Positions 33,816-44,147 of a stretch of 64,000 nt of DNA are shown here, in pieces. The notes beneath the pieces are model-generated. The model was given only the letters and a program-made list of their open reading frames with translations, was not told where the DNA came from and ran no database searches. The first letter of the stretch is position 1. Each line of letters starts with the position of its first letter. A program made the translations under genes and the position numbers. Source of the stretch: an uncultured Lactobacillaceae bacterium (GTDB lineage: Bacteria > Bacillota > Bacilli > Lactobacillales > Lactobacillaceae); NCBI GenBank assembly GCA_945273735.1, contig CALYPJ010000001.1, positions 86,453 to 150,452 of the forward strand, read 5' to 3'.

Positions 33816-35015
33816 GTGAAAGATAATGTTCAGTCAAAACGAAATTTAGTAGTTTTAACCATTGGTGTATTTATTGTTTCAATGAGCTTAAGTGAGGTGA
33901 CTCCATTTTTATCTTTATACATTGCTGGTATGGGTCATTTTACTAAAAGTAGCCTAGGAATTTATAGTGGAATAGCATATGCAGCCGCTTTTTTTGCTAT
34001 GGCAATCTCCTCTCCTTTTTGGGGAAAACTTGCAGATCGGTCAGGACGCAGGGTAATGCTAATTAGAGCTGCTTTAGGGATGTGTATTGCTTTTACTTTG
34101 ATGGGTATGGCCACTAATATTTGGGAAATGATTATTTTAAGGCTTTTTCAAGGTTTTTTTGGAGGTTATGTTAGTAATGCTAATGCTTTAATTGCAGCAA
34201 ATACTCCTAAAGAAAATGTTGGAAGAGCTTTAGGAATTATAGTTACTGGGTCAACTGCAGGTGGATTTTTAGGACCATTGTTAGGTGGTGTTTTCGCTTC
34301 TATATTTAGTTTACGTCATACTTTCTTTATTACGGGTTTAGGCTTATTTTTAGTTTTCCTAATTACGATTTTCTTTATTAAAGAAAAATTTAAACCACGT
34401 AAAAAGGAAGAATTAACCTCGGGTAAAGAATTTTTAGCTAAAATGGCTAATCGCAAGTTAATAATTAGCTTATTTATTACTACAATGGTGATTCAAATGA
34501 TAAATCTTTCAATTAATCCCATCGTTTCGTTATATGTAAAGCAATTAATGAGTAATAAAGGCAATATTGCTTTAATGGCAGGAATTGTTTCTGCAGCACC
34601 TGGGATAGCTACTGCCTTAACAGCGCCAATTTTTGGTCGTATTGGTGATCAAATAGGTGCGGAAAAAATGCTTTTATTTGGTTTTAGTGTTGCTTTCTTT
34701 ATTCAACTGGGTACAAGTTTTGTTACTACGATTTTCATGCTTATAGTTATGCGCTTTCTAATTGGTTTTAGTAATGCTACAATGTTACCTTCAGTTAATT
34801 CTTTATTAACGAGATATACTAGGCAAGATGATATTAGTAGAGTATTTGCATATAATCAAAGTTTTATGTCTTTAGGAGCTATGATTGGTCCTCTAATAGG
34901 TTCATTCATTTCTGGTGTTTTTGATTATCGTGGAATCTTTTTAGCTAGTGCTTTTTTAGTTTTAATTAATATTTTAATTAATTTGTTTAGCCAAAAAGAA
35001 GTAAATAAATCTTAA
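33816..35015 (+). CDS. MFS transporter, MdtG-like multidrug efflux family
   Basis: 12-TM pattern, motif A GKLADRSGRRVML, second half GRIGDQIGAEKML; 399 aa. Confidence 0.88.
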   Translation: MKDNVQSKRNLVVLTIGVFIVSMSLSEVTPFLSLYIAGMGHFTKSSLGIYSGIAYAAAFFAMAISSPFWGKLADRSGRRVMLIRAALGMCIAFTLMGMATNIWEMIILRLFQGFFGGYVSNANALIAANTPKENVGRALGIIVTGSTAGGFLGPLLGGVFASIFSLRHTFFITGLGLFLVFLITIFFIKEKFKPRKKEELTSGKEFLAKMANRKLIISLFITTMVIQMINLSINPIVSLYVKQLMSNKGNIALMAGIVSAAPGIATALTAPIFGRIGDQIGAEKMLLFGFSVAFFIQLGTSFVTTIFMLIVMRFLIGFSNATMLPSVNSLLTRYTRQDDISRVFAYNQSFMSLGAMIGPLIGSFISGVFDYRGIFLASAFLVLINILINLFSQKEVNKS

Positions 35016-35073
35016 GAAGAGTAATAAATCTGCTACAATTAGATAGGAAAAACTGGTAGGAGCTTCAATAAAT

Positions 35074-35442
35074 TTGAAATTTAAAACTAGAATTACAAGA
35101 ATTGGTAATCAGGCATTGAACAAAGATGACCAAATGGTAGTTTTATTTGGTGATAACGTTACTGGTGAAATTGCTCGTGTTTCGATGAGTCAAAAGTTTG
35201 TCGTTCCTGAGCTGCAACAGAAATTTGAACTTAAAATTGGTCAAACTGTGCTCATTGGATCACAATTATTAAATGTTAATTATGTTGGATCGTTAGTAGA
35301 AGAAAATATGAGAACAATTTGTCATATTAATTTGTTTTTTGGCAAGCAAAATGGTCATTTAGCTAGTGCAGTTTATTTAGACGGTAATTTAAAACCTGAA
35401 GAATTTCAGGTTGGTAATATTATTACTTTTAATAATGAATAA
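35074..35442 (+). CDS. PTS glucitol/sorbitol IIA-like protein (orphan, probably lacking the active-site His)
   Basis: ITRIGNQALNKDDQMVVLFGDN, VNYVGSLVEENMRTICHINLFFG align with GutA/SrlB pattern. Confidence 0.75.
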   Translation: MKFKTRITRIGNQALNKDDQMVVLFGDNVTGEIARVSMSQKFVVPELQQKFELKIGQTVLIGSQLLNVNYVGSLVEENMRTICHINLFFGKQNGHLASAVYLDGNLKPEEFQVGNIITFNNE

Positions 35443-36631
35443 AATACCTTCCCAAAAGTTAAATTCAATAAACCAACAAAAGAAATCATGGTTTTATCGT
35501 CGCTTTTTAAATAATAAATTTACCATTATCTTAATTAATGTAATTTTATTTTTAATTGCGATTTTCCTATTAATTCAGGTACGAGGGATATTTAATCCTA
35601 TTCGCCAATTTATTTTGGCCATTTTTGTCCCAGTTTTAATTTCTGGATTACTTTTTTACTTACTTAATCCAATAGTTGAATTTTTTCAAAAAAAATTTCA
35701 CATTAAAAAAGTAATTACTATTGTTGCACTATTTATTATTATATTCTTAATTTTATTGTTTTTAATTTTTTATATAATACCAATGATTGTGAGTCAAGTA
35801 GTAGCTTTAGGTTCAAGTATTCCACATTATTATCAAATTTTTGCTAACTGGGTTACCAATAGATTTGATTCTCACATGGTAAAAGGAATATCAGATAATG
35901 TTTATCAGTATTTGGGTAATTACTTTAAATCATCTTCTTCACAAATAGCTCATTTAGTTCAAGAAGTTTTAAGAAATTTAACAGGTATTTTAGGTAAAAT
36001 AGCTTCAGCACTAGTAAATATAGTTACGGTTCCCTTTATTCTTTTCTTTATGTTAAAAGATGGTCCTAAGTTAAAAAGATCTGTTGGAAATATAATTCCA
36101 GTTAAATATCGATTAGGTGCCATTAAAATTTTGGAAGATATCAATCAACAGGTATCTCTTTACATTCGTGGACAACTGACTGTTGCTTTTTTTGTCGCTA
36201 TTATTTTTATAATTGGCTATACAATTATTGGCTTAAAATACGGTCTGCTTTTAGGAATTTTGGCTGGAATTTTTAATGTTATTCCTTTCTTTGGATCTTG
36301 GCTTTCTGAAATTCCTACCATAATCGTTGCTTTTTTTGTTTCGCCAGTAATGGTTGTAAAAGTACTGATTGTTTTTATAATTGAGTGGTTGATTGAAAGC
36401 CAATTAATTTCTCCACTTGTAATGAGTGCTAGCATGAAAATGCACCCGGTAACTACACTTTTAGTTCTTTTAACTGCTGGTAATTTATTAGGGTTATTTG
36501 GAGTTATTTTTGGAATTCCCATTTACGCAGTAATAAAGATTATAGTTAGTCGAATCTTTAATTGGTATAAAGTTCATAGTGGTGCATATGAAGAAATTGA
36601 AGGAAAGGATGTAACAACTCATAATGACTAA
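35435..36631 (+). CDS. AI-2E family transporter (second paralogue in window)
   Basis: FVPVLISGLLFYLLNPIVEFF, PFFGSWLSEIPTIIVAF; start set at ATG 35435 (MNKIPSQK), overlapping the IIA stop; track start 35411 is upstream. Confidence 0.87.
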   Translation: MNKIPSQKLNSINQQKKSWFYRRFLNNKFTIILINVILFLIAIFLLIQVRGIFNPIRQFILAIFVPVLISGLLFYLLNPIVEFFQKKFHIKKVITIVALFIIIFLILLFLIFYIIPMIVSQVVALGSSIPHYYQIFANWVTNRFDSHMVKGISDNVYQYLGNYFKSSSSQIAHLVQEVLRNLTGILGKIASALVNIVTVPFILFFMLKDGPKLKRSVGNIIPVKYRLGAIKILEDINQQVSLYIRGQLTVAFFVAIIFIIGYTIIGLKYGLLLGILAGIFNVIPFFGSWLSEIPTIIVAFFVSPVMVVKVLIVFIIEWLIESQLISPLVMSASMKMHPVTTLLVLLTAGNLLGLFGVIFGIPIYAVIKIIVSRIFNWYKVHSGAYEEIEGKDVTTHND

Positions 36632-37130
36632 TCATATTGTATTATTTGCTCCTGAAATTCCATCTAATACTGGTAATATTGCTCGAACATGTGCTGGAAC
36701 AGGAACTCACTTAGATTTAATTCGTCCTTTGGGTTTTTCGACTGATGAAAAGCATTTAAAAAGAGCGGGGTTAGATTATTGGAAATCAGTAAAAATTACT
36801 TATCACGATTCTTTAGAAGAATTTATGACTAATTTTCCGAGCAAGGCACATCTTTTTTTAGTTACCAAGTTTGCAAGCAAAGTTTATACAGAAGTTAATT
36901 ATCCGACAGATCAAGATAATTATTTAATGTTTGGTAGAGAAACTAAAGGGTTACCTGAAAAATTTCTACGATCTAATTCTCAAAAATGTATCCGAATACC
37001 GATGACAGATCAAATTAGAGCTTTAAATTTAGCAAATAGCGTTGCAATTGTTTTATTTGAAGTTTTAAGACAACATCATTTTGATGGTCTTGAACGAGTT
37101 CACCACTATGCTCATGATAAATTAAAGTAA
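36624..37130 (+). CDS. trmL: tRNA (cytidine(34)-2'-O)-methyltransferase (SPOUT)
   Basis: IVLFAPEIPSNTGNIARTCAGTGTHLDLIRPLGF, MFGRETKGLPE, RIPMTDQIRALNLANSVAIVLFE. Confidence 0.95.
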   Translation: MTNHIVLFAPEIPSNTGNIARTCAGTGTHLDLIRPLGFSTDEKHLKRAGLDYWKSVKITYHDSLEEFMTNFPSKAHLFLVTKFASKVYTEVNYPTDQDNYLMFGRETKGLPEKFLRSNSQKCIRIPMTDQIRALNLANSVAIVLFEVLRQHHFDGLERVHHYAHDKLK

Positions 37131-37146
37131 AATCGAGGTTATTATT

Positions 37147-37572
37147 ATGCATTTAAAAAGACAACCAATTTTTGTTCAAGCTTTTCATTATGATCTTTCT
37201 CAACGCAAAAGTTCTCAAACAAGTGGAATTGGAGTTCAACTACATAAGCTAAATTTGGAAGAAATTAAAAAAAATATATCAGTTAAAGTTCCTGAAACAG
37301 ATTCTGTTATTGAAGTTATAGTGCCCTTTGATTTTGTTCCTCCACAACAAAATTTTGCAATTTCAGGTTTAATGAAACAACTTGTATGGATAGAAGGCTT
37401 TTCTGGAATTGAAAGTGAATTACCTTCTGAAGCTATAAAAAAGCTATCACGTCCAATTATTGAATTGATTGAAACTTTAACTTATGAAGTGACTACACTG
37501 GTTTTGGATCACGGGGTTAACTTAAATTTTATTGCAAAAGCTGGAAAAAGTGAAAATACTGATTCCCTTTAA
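37147..37572 (+). CDS. DUF1149 family (SecB-like fold) protein
   Basis: 141 aa; size, sequence style and FIVPFDFVPPQQNFAISG-like region fit DUF1149. Confidence 0.6.
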   Translation: MHLKRQPIFVQAFHYDLSQRKSSQTSGIGVQLHKLNLEEIKKNISVKVPETDSVIEVIVPFDFVPPQQNFAISGLMKQLVWIEGFSGIESELPSEAIKKLSRPIIELIETLTYEVTTLVLDHGVNLNFIAKAGKSENTDSL

Positions 37573-37608
37573 TAATCAAATTAAAATGATAATTAATAAA
37601 CAGGATAG

Positions 37609-39891
37609 ATGGCCAAAAAAATAACAAAAAGAAAAAATCAAAAAAAAGTAAACTATGCAGTAAACATTAGCGGAATAATTTTAATTTTAATTGGAATTTT
37701 CGGTATTACTCAAAAAATAAGTGGCCCTTTTGGAGTATTAATGGCTAATATTGCCCGTTTTTTTGTTGGTGATATTTTTTTTATTTTTGATTTATTGTTA
37801 ATTTTAAGTGGAAGTTATTTATTTATTAAAGGCCATTTTCCAAAGATAAAATTTAAAAAAATAATTGGTTCTTTACTTGTTTTCATTGGAATAATGCAAT
37901 TTTTAGGAGCAATTATTTTTCCTTTAAATCATATTAATAGTGATTTTTTATCAATTACATTTAATCACATTAAAGATAATTTTTCTCACGGATCTTTAAA
38001 AAATTCGACCTTTATTGGTATGTTGGGGGCTTTAATTTATAGCGGATCTTATCATTTTTTTTCATGGATTGGTACATATTTAGTCAGTATAATTTTTTTA
38101 ATTTGGGGTTCTATTATCTTGCTAGATATTCCTTTTCAAAGAATAGTTAATTTTTGTCAAGATTTAGGAAAATTTTTTTATGATTTGTTTGATCATACGC
38201 CAATAGTTAATTCATCAGATAAAAAAGTAAAAAGTACTTCTTCTAAAAATACTGAATCTGATATATCTCCTGATCCATTAGCCAATACTTTAATGCAATT
38301 ACCTTCTAAACAAAATTTATCTAAATCAACCTCATCAATAGATAATGAGGAACAGAATTTAGAGGAAATTTATTCTAAAACCATTAATTCTCATTACTCT
38401 AATTATCAATTGCCTTCAATTAAACAGTTAAGTCCCACAAAATCAATTAAAGGAGGTTTAACTAAAGAAGAACTTAGAGACAAAGAAGAAAAAATTGTTG
38501 ACACTTTTGCTGAATTTAAAATAGCAGTTCAAGTTACTGGAGCAAGTATTGGCAGTTCAGTTACCCAAATCGAAATCGAACCACCTCACGGTGTAAAAAT
38601 TAGTCGTATTTTAGGCTTAAGTGATAATTTAGCTTTGGCTTTAGCTAATCCCGATATTCGGATTGAAGCACCTATTCCAGGAAAATCGCGAATTGGGATA
38701 GAAGTTCCCAACTCTAATCCAACCCCAGTTTATTTTAGGGATACTTGGGAAGAGTTCTCTCAAATAAAAAATACTCAAAATATTTTAGAAGTTCCTTTAG
38801 GCAGAGATATTAAGGGTGATATAGTAGCGATGAATTTAATTAAAATGCCTCATTTATTAATTGCAGGATCAACTGGTTCTGGAAAATCAGTATCAATTAA
38901 TGAGATTTTGACTAGTGTTTTAATGATGGCTCGTCCAGATCAGGTTCAATTAATTTTGGTTGATCCTAAAAAAGTTGAATTAAATGTTTATAATGATATT
39001 CCTCATTTAATAACTCCAGTTGTTACGGATCCTAAAAAAGCAGCAGGTGCTTTAAATCAAGCGGTTATAGAAATGGATCGACGTTATGAATTATTTAAAG
39101 AAACTGGATCTCGTAATATTAATGAATATAATAAAAATAAACTTAAGTCTGATGATGCTCAGGGCTTTTTGCCATATATTTTGATTGTAATAGATGAATT
39201 GTCTGACTTAATGATGGTAGCAGGAGCAAAAGTAGAATCAGCAGTTATTCGCTTAGCGCAATTGGCTCGTGCTGCTGGTATTCATATGATTATTGCTACT
39301 CAACGACCATCAGTAGACGTAATAACAGGGTTGATTAAAGCAAATATACCATCACGGATAGCTTTTGCTGTGTCGAGTGGTGTAGATTCACGAACAATTT
39401 TAGATGCAAATGGTGCAGAAAAATTAATTGGTCATGGAGATATGTTATTTCATCCAATGGGAGCATCTAATCCTATTAGATTGCAAGGTGCTTATATTTC
39501 TACAGATGATGTCGAATCTATTATTAAATTTGTTAAAAAGCAAGGAAGGCCAAAATATGATAATAAATTTGATGTTTCAATTGATGAAATAGATGAAGTT
39601 AAAGAATCTCATAATAGTCAAGATGAACTTTTTGAGGATGCGTTAAAGATTGTTTATGAAAAACAGGCTGCAAGTTCCTCTATGTTACAACGTTATTTCA
39701 AAATTGGTTACAATCGAGCGGCTTCTCTAATTGATGAAATGGAGCAAGAAGGATTAATTGGTCCTAAAAATGGATCTAAGCCTCGTGAAGTTTTTTTAAC
39801 AAAAATTGATAGTTATTTTTACCAAAAGAAATCAAATTTTTCAGATAATAATTTAATGAAGGAGCCAAAGTCGGCAAATGAGAATAAGTAA
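37609..39891 (+). CDS. ftsK: DNA translocase FtsK/SpoIIIE
   Basis: N-terminal TM region, LIAGSTGSGKSVSINEI, C-terminal gamma winged helix (SSSMLQRYFKIGYNRAASLIDEMEQEG). Confidence 0.95.
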   Translation: MAKKITKRKNQKKVNYAVNISGIILILIGIFGITQKISGPFGVLMANIARFFVGDIFFIFDLLLILSGSYLFIKGHFPKIKFKKIIGSLLVFIGIMQFLGAIIFPLNHINSDFLSITFNHIKDNFSHGSLKNSTFIGMLGALIYSGSYHFFSWIGTYLVSIIFLIWGSIILLDIPFQRIVNFCQDLGKFFYDLFDHTPIVNSSDKKVKSTSSKNTESDISPDPLANTLMQLPSKQNLSKSTSSIDNEEQNLEEIYSKTINSHYSNYQLPSIKQLSPTKSIKGGLTKEELRDKEEKIVDTFAEFKIAVQVTGASIGSSVTQIEIEPPHGVKISRILGLSDNLALALANPDIRIEAPIPGKSRIGIEVPNSNPTPVYFRDTWEEFSQIKNTQNILEVPLGRDIKGDIVAMNLIKMPHLLIAGSTGSGKSVSINEILTSVLMMARPDQVQLILVDPKKVELNVYNDIPHLITPVVTDPKKAAGALNQAVIEMDRRYELFKETGSRNINEYNKNKLKSDDAQGFLPYILIVIDELSDLMMVAGAKVESAVIRLAQLARAAGIHMIIATQRPSVDVITGLIKANIPSRIAFAVSSGVDSRTILDANGAEKLIGHGDMLFHPMGASNPIRLQGAYISTDDVESIIKFVKKQGRPKYDNKFDVSIDEIDEVKESHNSQDELFEDALKIVYEKQAASSSMLQRYFKIGYNRAASLIDEMEQEGLIGPKNGSKPREVFLTKIDSYFYQKKSNFSDNNLMKEPKSANENK

Positions 39892-39893
39892 TC

Positions 39894-41153
39894 ATGCAAA
39901 CAATTAGAATTAAAAAAGGCGTTAATTTTTATCTTAACGAAAGAGATAAATTTAATACGGCTATTTTTCAAGTTGATCTAGTTTTCCCTACAAATGCTCA
40001 GTATTTTGCTGATCTGAATTTACTTAGTGGTCTGTTAAAAAAGCATTCCACAAAATTTAAGCTACATCAGCAAATTATCGACTTTTTAGAAAAACATTAC
40101 GGGGCAAATTTAGATATTGATTATGACTTTTTTGGAACAACAGCTGATTTTTCTTTTACATTGAGTTTTGTTCATCCACGTTTATTAAAAGATTCACAAT
40201 ATCGTTTTTCAGATTTAATTAATTTCTTACAGGAAATTATTTTTGATCAAAATGATCGGGTTCAAGAATTTTTTGAAAACGAAAAAAAGTATTGTAAAAA
40301 TATTTTAAAAGATAATTTAACTGATCCTCAAACTTTAATTTTTTATCAAGCTTTACCTCATTATATTTCTTCAAATCAAATGAATGTTCCTTTAAGTGGA
40401 ACTTTTACGCAATTAAATTCAGTTAAATTAGACCAAGTGTATGATCTTTGGCAACATCTTCTACAAACTTCTTGTATTAATATTTATTATGATGGTTTTA
40501 CTTTAACTTCGGAAAATCATCGTGTCATTCAAAACTTTTTAGACCGTTTTTTTCCACGAGTAGGGTGGGATTTAAGTAATCCTTACTACGTTGAAACTAA
40601 ACCTTCCCAAGCTTTAATCGAGGAACAAAGGACTACTTTTAAAGAAAGCATTCTTTTACAGCAATATTACCTTAATGGACATGCTCGTTATCGTGGGGAA
40701 CATTACGGAGCATGGTTACTCTTTAACCAAATATTTGGTGGAGATTCTGAATCATTTTTATTTCAGGAAATTCGTGAAAAATGTCAATTATCATATGAAG
40801 TTTATAGTAGTTTAAGTTTTGGTTTAAATTGTTTTTATGTTTATGCCACACTTAATGAAAACCAATTTGAATTAGTGGATCAAAAAATTGAAGATACTTT
40901 TAAAAAAATAAAAGAGAATGCGTATAAAACTGATATTTTGAAAAATGCGAAGGAAGCTATAAAAAACTTATTACTTTATCAAAATGATGGTCGATTGTTT
41001 GATTTGGAACAGCAAAAGATGAAATTTATTGTTCCTAATTATATAAATAATGAGGACTTGATCAAAGAAATTCAGATGGTTACTCCTGAGGATTTAATAT
41101 CTTGTTGTGAACAGATTCATCCAGGAATAAAAATGTGGTATCGGGGAATTTAA
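39894..41153 (+). CDS. yfmF: M16-like protein YfmF (EF-P modification-associated type), lacking HxxEH
   Basis: Pairs with a downstream HxxEH M16 protease; FNQIFGGDSESFLFQEIREKCQLSYEVYSS. Confidence 0.85.
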   Translation: MQTIRIKKGVNFYLNERDKFNTAIFQVDLVFPTNAQYFADLNLLSGLLKKHSTKFKLHQQIIDFLEKHYGANLDIDYDFFGTTADFSFTLSFVHPRLLKDSQYRFSDLINFLQEIIFDQNDRVQEFFENEKKYCKNILKDNLTDPQTLIFYQALPHYISSNQMNVPLSGTFTQLNSVKLDQVYDLWQHLLQTSCINIYYDGFTLTSENHRVIQNFLDRFFPRVGWDLSNPYYVETKPSQALIEEQRTTFKESILLQQYYLNGHARYRGEHYGAWLLFNQIFGGDSESFLFQEIREKCQLSYEVYSSLSFGLNCFYVYATLNENQFELVDQKIEDTFKKIKENAYKTDILKNAKEAIKNLLLYQNDGRLFDLEQQKMKFIVPNYINNEDLIKEIQMVTPEDLISCCEQIHPGIKMWYRGI

Positions 41154-41154
41154 A

Positions 41155-42384
41155 ATGAATTTTGCATCAGAAAATCGTTTTACAATAAAAAAATTAAAAA
41201 ATGGTTTAACTATCAAATTAATTGAGAAACCAAATTTTAAAGTTTTTAATGTTCAATTAATTGTTCATTTTGGCTCAAGTAATATAAAGTTTAGAAATAA
41301 CTCAATTCCCGCTGGAACTGCACATTTAATGGAGCATCTTTTATTTCATAAAAAAGATTACGAAATTGATTCACTTTTTTCTCAATTAGGCATTAATGTA
41401 AATGCTTATACTACCTATAACTCTACGGACTTTTTTTATACATGTTTGAAAAGAGATCGTAATTATTTTCAACGGAGTCTTGAATTTCTTTTTGATTTAG
41501 TTTGTAACCCTTATTTTTCTTCTGAGATTATTTTTAAAGAAATTAGTATTATTGAATCAGAAATGAAAATCACTGATGATGATTCTGAAGCTCAATTGTA
41601 TAGTAAACTTTTAGCTCAATTATATCCTGGAACTCCTTTAGAAACGGATATTTTAGGCACTACTCAATCTTTAAAACAAATAAGCTCAAAATTATTACAA
41701 GAAGTTTATGATAGTTTTTATCAACCTGAGAATATGGTTTTATATGTTTGTGGGCCTATTACAATGGAGCAACTTTTAGACTGTGTTGAAAAATTTAATT
41801 TAATTGAATCTCCCAAAAATAAATTTGATATTGATCAGTATTATTTTAAAAAAGTGCCTAATATTTTAAATTTTCCTCATCATAAATTAGTGAAACTTTT
41901 TTATGGTTGGTCCTTACCTCAACAGTATTTAAGTTATCAAGAAGCCTTGTCTTTTTCTCTTTATTTAGAAAATATGTTAGGTAAACGCAGCTATTTCTTT
42001 CATAAAATGTATAATCAAGGTATTATTAATGATGACTTTTACTATGATTTTGTTGTTGAAAAAAATTTTACTTTAATTTATTTTTCTTGTTTGACAGAAT
42101 TGCCAAAAGAGGTTATTTATAATACAGAAATGACTTTACTAAGTCATTTAGTGTCCACCGAAAAATTTGCTATTACAATTAAAAATTTTATTGGAAAGTA
42201 TATTCAATCATTTGACTCAATTAATGAAATAGCTGCTTGGGAAAATGATGGTAAATATAATTTGGAAGATGCAATAAGTTCTTTAGACTTTGTTAAGAAG
42301 CTAAGGGTGGACCAGGTAAAAGAAACTGCTACAAAAGTTTTTTCTGATTATCAACTTGGATATACATGGAAATTAATTTCTTAA
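41155..42384 (+). CDS. yfmH: M16 family metallopeptidase YfmH
   Basis: HxxEH motif in GTAHLMEHLLFHKK; directly downstream of yfmF. Confidence 0.88.
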   Translation: MNFASENRFTIKKLKNGLTIKLIEKPNFKVFNVQLIVHFGSSNIKFRNNSIPAGTAHLMEHLLFHKKDYEIDSLFSQLGINVNAYTTYNSTDFFYTCLKRDRNYFQRSLEFLFDLVCNPYFSSEIIFKEISIIESEMKITDDDSEAQLYSKLLAQLYPGTPLETDILGTTQSLKQISSKLLQEVYDSFYQPENMVLYVCGPITMEQLLDCVEKFNLIESPKNKFDIDQYYFKKVPNILNFPHHKLVKLFYGWSLPQQYLSYQEALSFSLYLENMLGKRSYFFHKMYNQGIINDDFYYDFVVEKNFTLIYFSCLTELPKEVIYNTEMTLLSHLVSTEKFAITIKNFIGKYIQSFDSINEIAAWENDGKYNLEDAISSLDFVKKLRVDQVKETATKVFSDYQLGYTWKLIS

Positions 42385-42467
42385 AAAATTGATTATTATT
42401 TCTTTCAAGTTAAGTGTTTAAATAAGCAATATGTTAAAATAATTCAAAATAGATTGTTGGAGAAGCT

Positions 42468-43397
42468 GTGGATAATATTGGAAAAGTACTTCGGCAAGCT
42501 CGTATCGATCAAGGAATGACGATTGATGACTTGCAAAAGAAGACAAGAATTCAAAAAAGATATCTTATTGCTATTGAAAATGGTGATTTTGATCAATTAC
42601 CAGGACAATTTTACGTCCGTGCTTTTATTAAGCAATATGGCGAAAATGTTGGAATAGATACGGAATCATATTTTAAGACGGTAGAAAAAACTGAGCAATC
42701 TGACGACTCAGTAAAACAAGTGAAGGAGGAAGAGGAACAAACTCCTAGTAATTTAAATGCAGAAAATAGGAGTTCTTATTTGACGAGACAGCAACCAGAA
42801 AATCGTTGGCATTCTTTAATACCACAAATTTTGGTAATTGCAGCAGTTATTTTGGTTGTTTTTATAGTTTGGCTTTTTTATAAACGTGCTAATCCTAGTC
42901 CTTCAGGTATTTCGGAAAAAGGAAAAGTTACGAGTGTTAAAAGTAGTTCAGTTTCTCAAATGCGCAGTAGTAAAAGCACTAGTTCTAAAAAGGCATCTAG
43001 CAGTAAGTCAAGTGTGGTGTCTCAAAGCAAAAGTGTTTCTAGTTCAAAGTCATCAGAAAAAGAGCCTACTCAAAGTGTTGCTTTAAAATCTCAGTCTGGA
43101 TCAAATTATACTTTTGAAATTACGGGATTAAAAGCTTCCGGAAATAAATTAATTCTTAGTGCAGTTAATAGTAATGCTTGGGATAAAGTAATTGTTGATG
43201 GAGCAACTTTATACAGTGGTTTGTTGTCTGCTGGTCAAAGTACTACGGTTAGTTTACCTGATGGAGCTCAAATTATTACAATGACTTTAGGAGCTACAGC
43301 TAATTCTAAAGTAACGATTAATGATCAAATAGTTGATTTTTCAGCAATTACAACACCTGGGGTATCAAATTTAACTTTTAACATTGTGAAAAAATAG
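42468..43397 (+). CDS. RodZ-like HTH membrane protein (DUF4115)
   Basis: N-terminal HTH (IGKVLRQARIDQGMTIDDLQKKTRIQKRYLIAIENGDFDQLPGQFYVRAFIKQY), one TM, Ser-rich linker, C-terminal domain; upstream of pgsA. Confidence 0.88.
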   Translation: MDNIGKVLRQARIDQGMTIDDLQKKTRIQKRYLIAIENGDFDQLPGQFYVRAFIKQYGENVGIDTESYFKTVEKTEQSDDSVKQVKEEEEQTPSNLNAENRSSYLTRQQPENRWHSLIPQILVIAAVILVVFIVWLFYKRANPSPSGISEKGKVTSVKSSSVSQMRSSKSTSSKKASSSKSSVVSQSKSVSSSKSSEKEPTQSVALKSQSGSNYTFEITGLKASGNKLILSAVNSNAWDKVIVDGATLYSGLLSAGQSTTVSLPDGAQIITMTLGATANSKVTINDQIVDFSAITTPGVSNLTFNIVKK

Positions 43398-43415
43398 AAA
43401 GATGTTTTCAATCCG

Positions 43416-43991
43416 ATGAATTTACCAAATAAATTAACTCTTTTACGAATTATTCTCATTCCCTTTTATACAGTTCTTTTATGTTTACCAATTCCTAATA
43501 AAATTATTTTATTAGGAACTTCAATACAAATAACTTATCTCATTGCAACGGTTATTTTTATAGTTGCTTCTTTTACAGATTATTTAGATGGTCAAATTGC
43601 TCGAAAAAATAATTTAGTAACAAACTTTGGTAAGTTTGCTGATCCACTTGCAGATAAATTATTAGTTTTAACAGCCTTTATTTTTTTAGCTGTTGATAAA
43701 ATAATTCCTGCTTGGGCATTAGCAATTATTATTTGGCGAGAATTAGCAGTAACTGGTTTGCGCCTCTTATTGGCTGACCATGGTGAAGTAGTAGCTGCTG
43801 CAATGCCGGGTAAAATCAAAACTTTTTCTCAAATGATTTCAATAATTTTTTTGAATTTAAATAATGTTGGTTTTGCTTCAGTGAATATTCCATTTGCGCA
43901 AATTGTATTTTATATTTCATTATTTTTTGCTGTTTATTCTGGAGCAGATTACTTTTATAAAAATTGGAGTATTTTTGAAAATTCAATTTAA
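43416..43991 (+). CDS. pgsA: CDP-diacylglycerol-glycerol-3-phosphate 3-phosphatidyltransferase
   Basis: CDP-alcohol phosphatidyltransferase motif DYLDGQIARKNNLVTNFGKFADPLADKLL. Confidence 0.95.
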   Translation: MNLPNKLTLLRIILIPFYTVLLCLPIPNKIILLGTSIQITYLIATVIFIVASFTDYLDGQIARKNNLVTNFGKFADPLADKLLVLTAFIFLAVDKIIPAWALAIIIWRELAVTGLRLLLADHGEVVAAAMPGKIKTFSQMISIIFLNLNNVGFASVNIPFAQIVFYISLFFAVYSGADYFYKNWSIFENSI

Positions 43992-44024
43992 AATTTATTG
44001 TAATTAAAAATAATTTTTAGAGTT

Positions 44025-44072
44025 AAAAATGGATCTGAATTCTTTATTTTATATTCAGATCCATTTTTATTT
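44025..44072. terminator. Bidirectional terminator between convergent genes
   Basis: aaaaatggatctgaat ... attcagatccattttt, 16-bp perfect arms. Confidence 0.9.
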
Positions 44073-44147
44073 TATTTATACAAAATAGAAGGCTTTTTAT
44101 GGTTAATCACTGAAGATTATATTTATAAATTAAAATAACTAAAACAT

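Noticed and set aside
36217-36522. Minus-strand ORF opposite the second AI-2E transporter
   Set aside because: Antisense shadow of a clear membrane-protein CDS
42936-43062. Repetitive AGT/AAA-rich stretch as possible tandem repeat
   Set aside because: Low-complexity Ser/Lys linker typical of Firmicutes RodZ-like proteins, not a nucleotide repeat unit
42886-43086. Alternative-frame ORF within rodZ
   Set aside because: Shifted reading of the Ser-rich linker (AGT/TCA codons); the main frame is clearly coding
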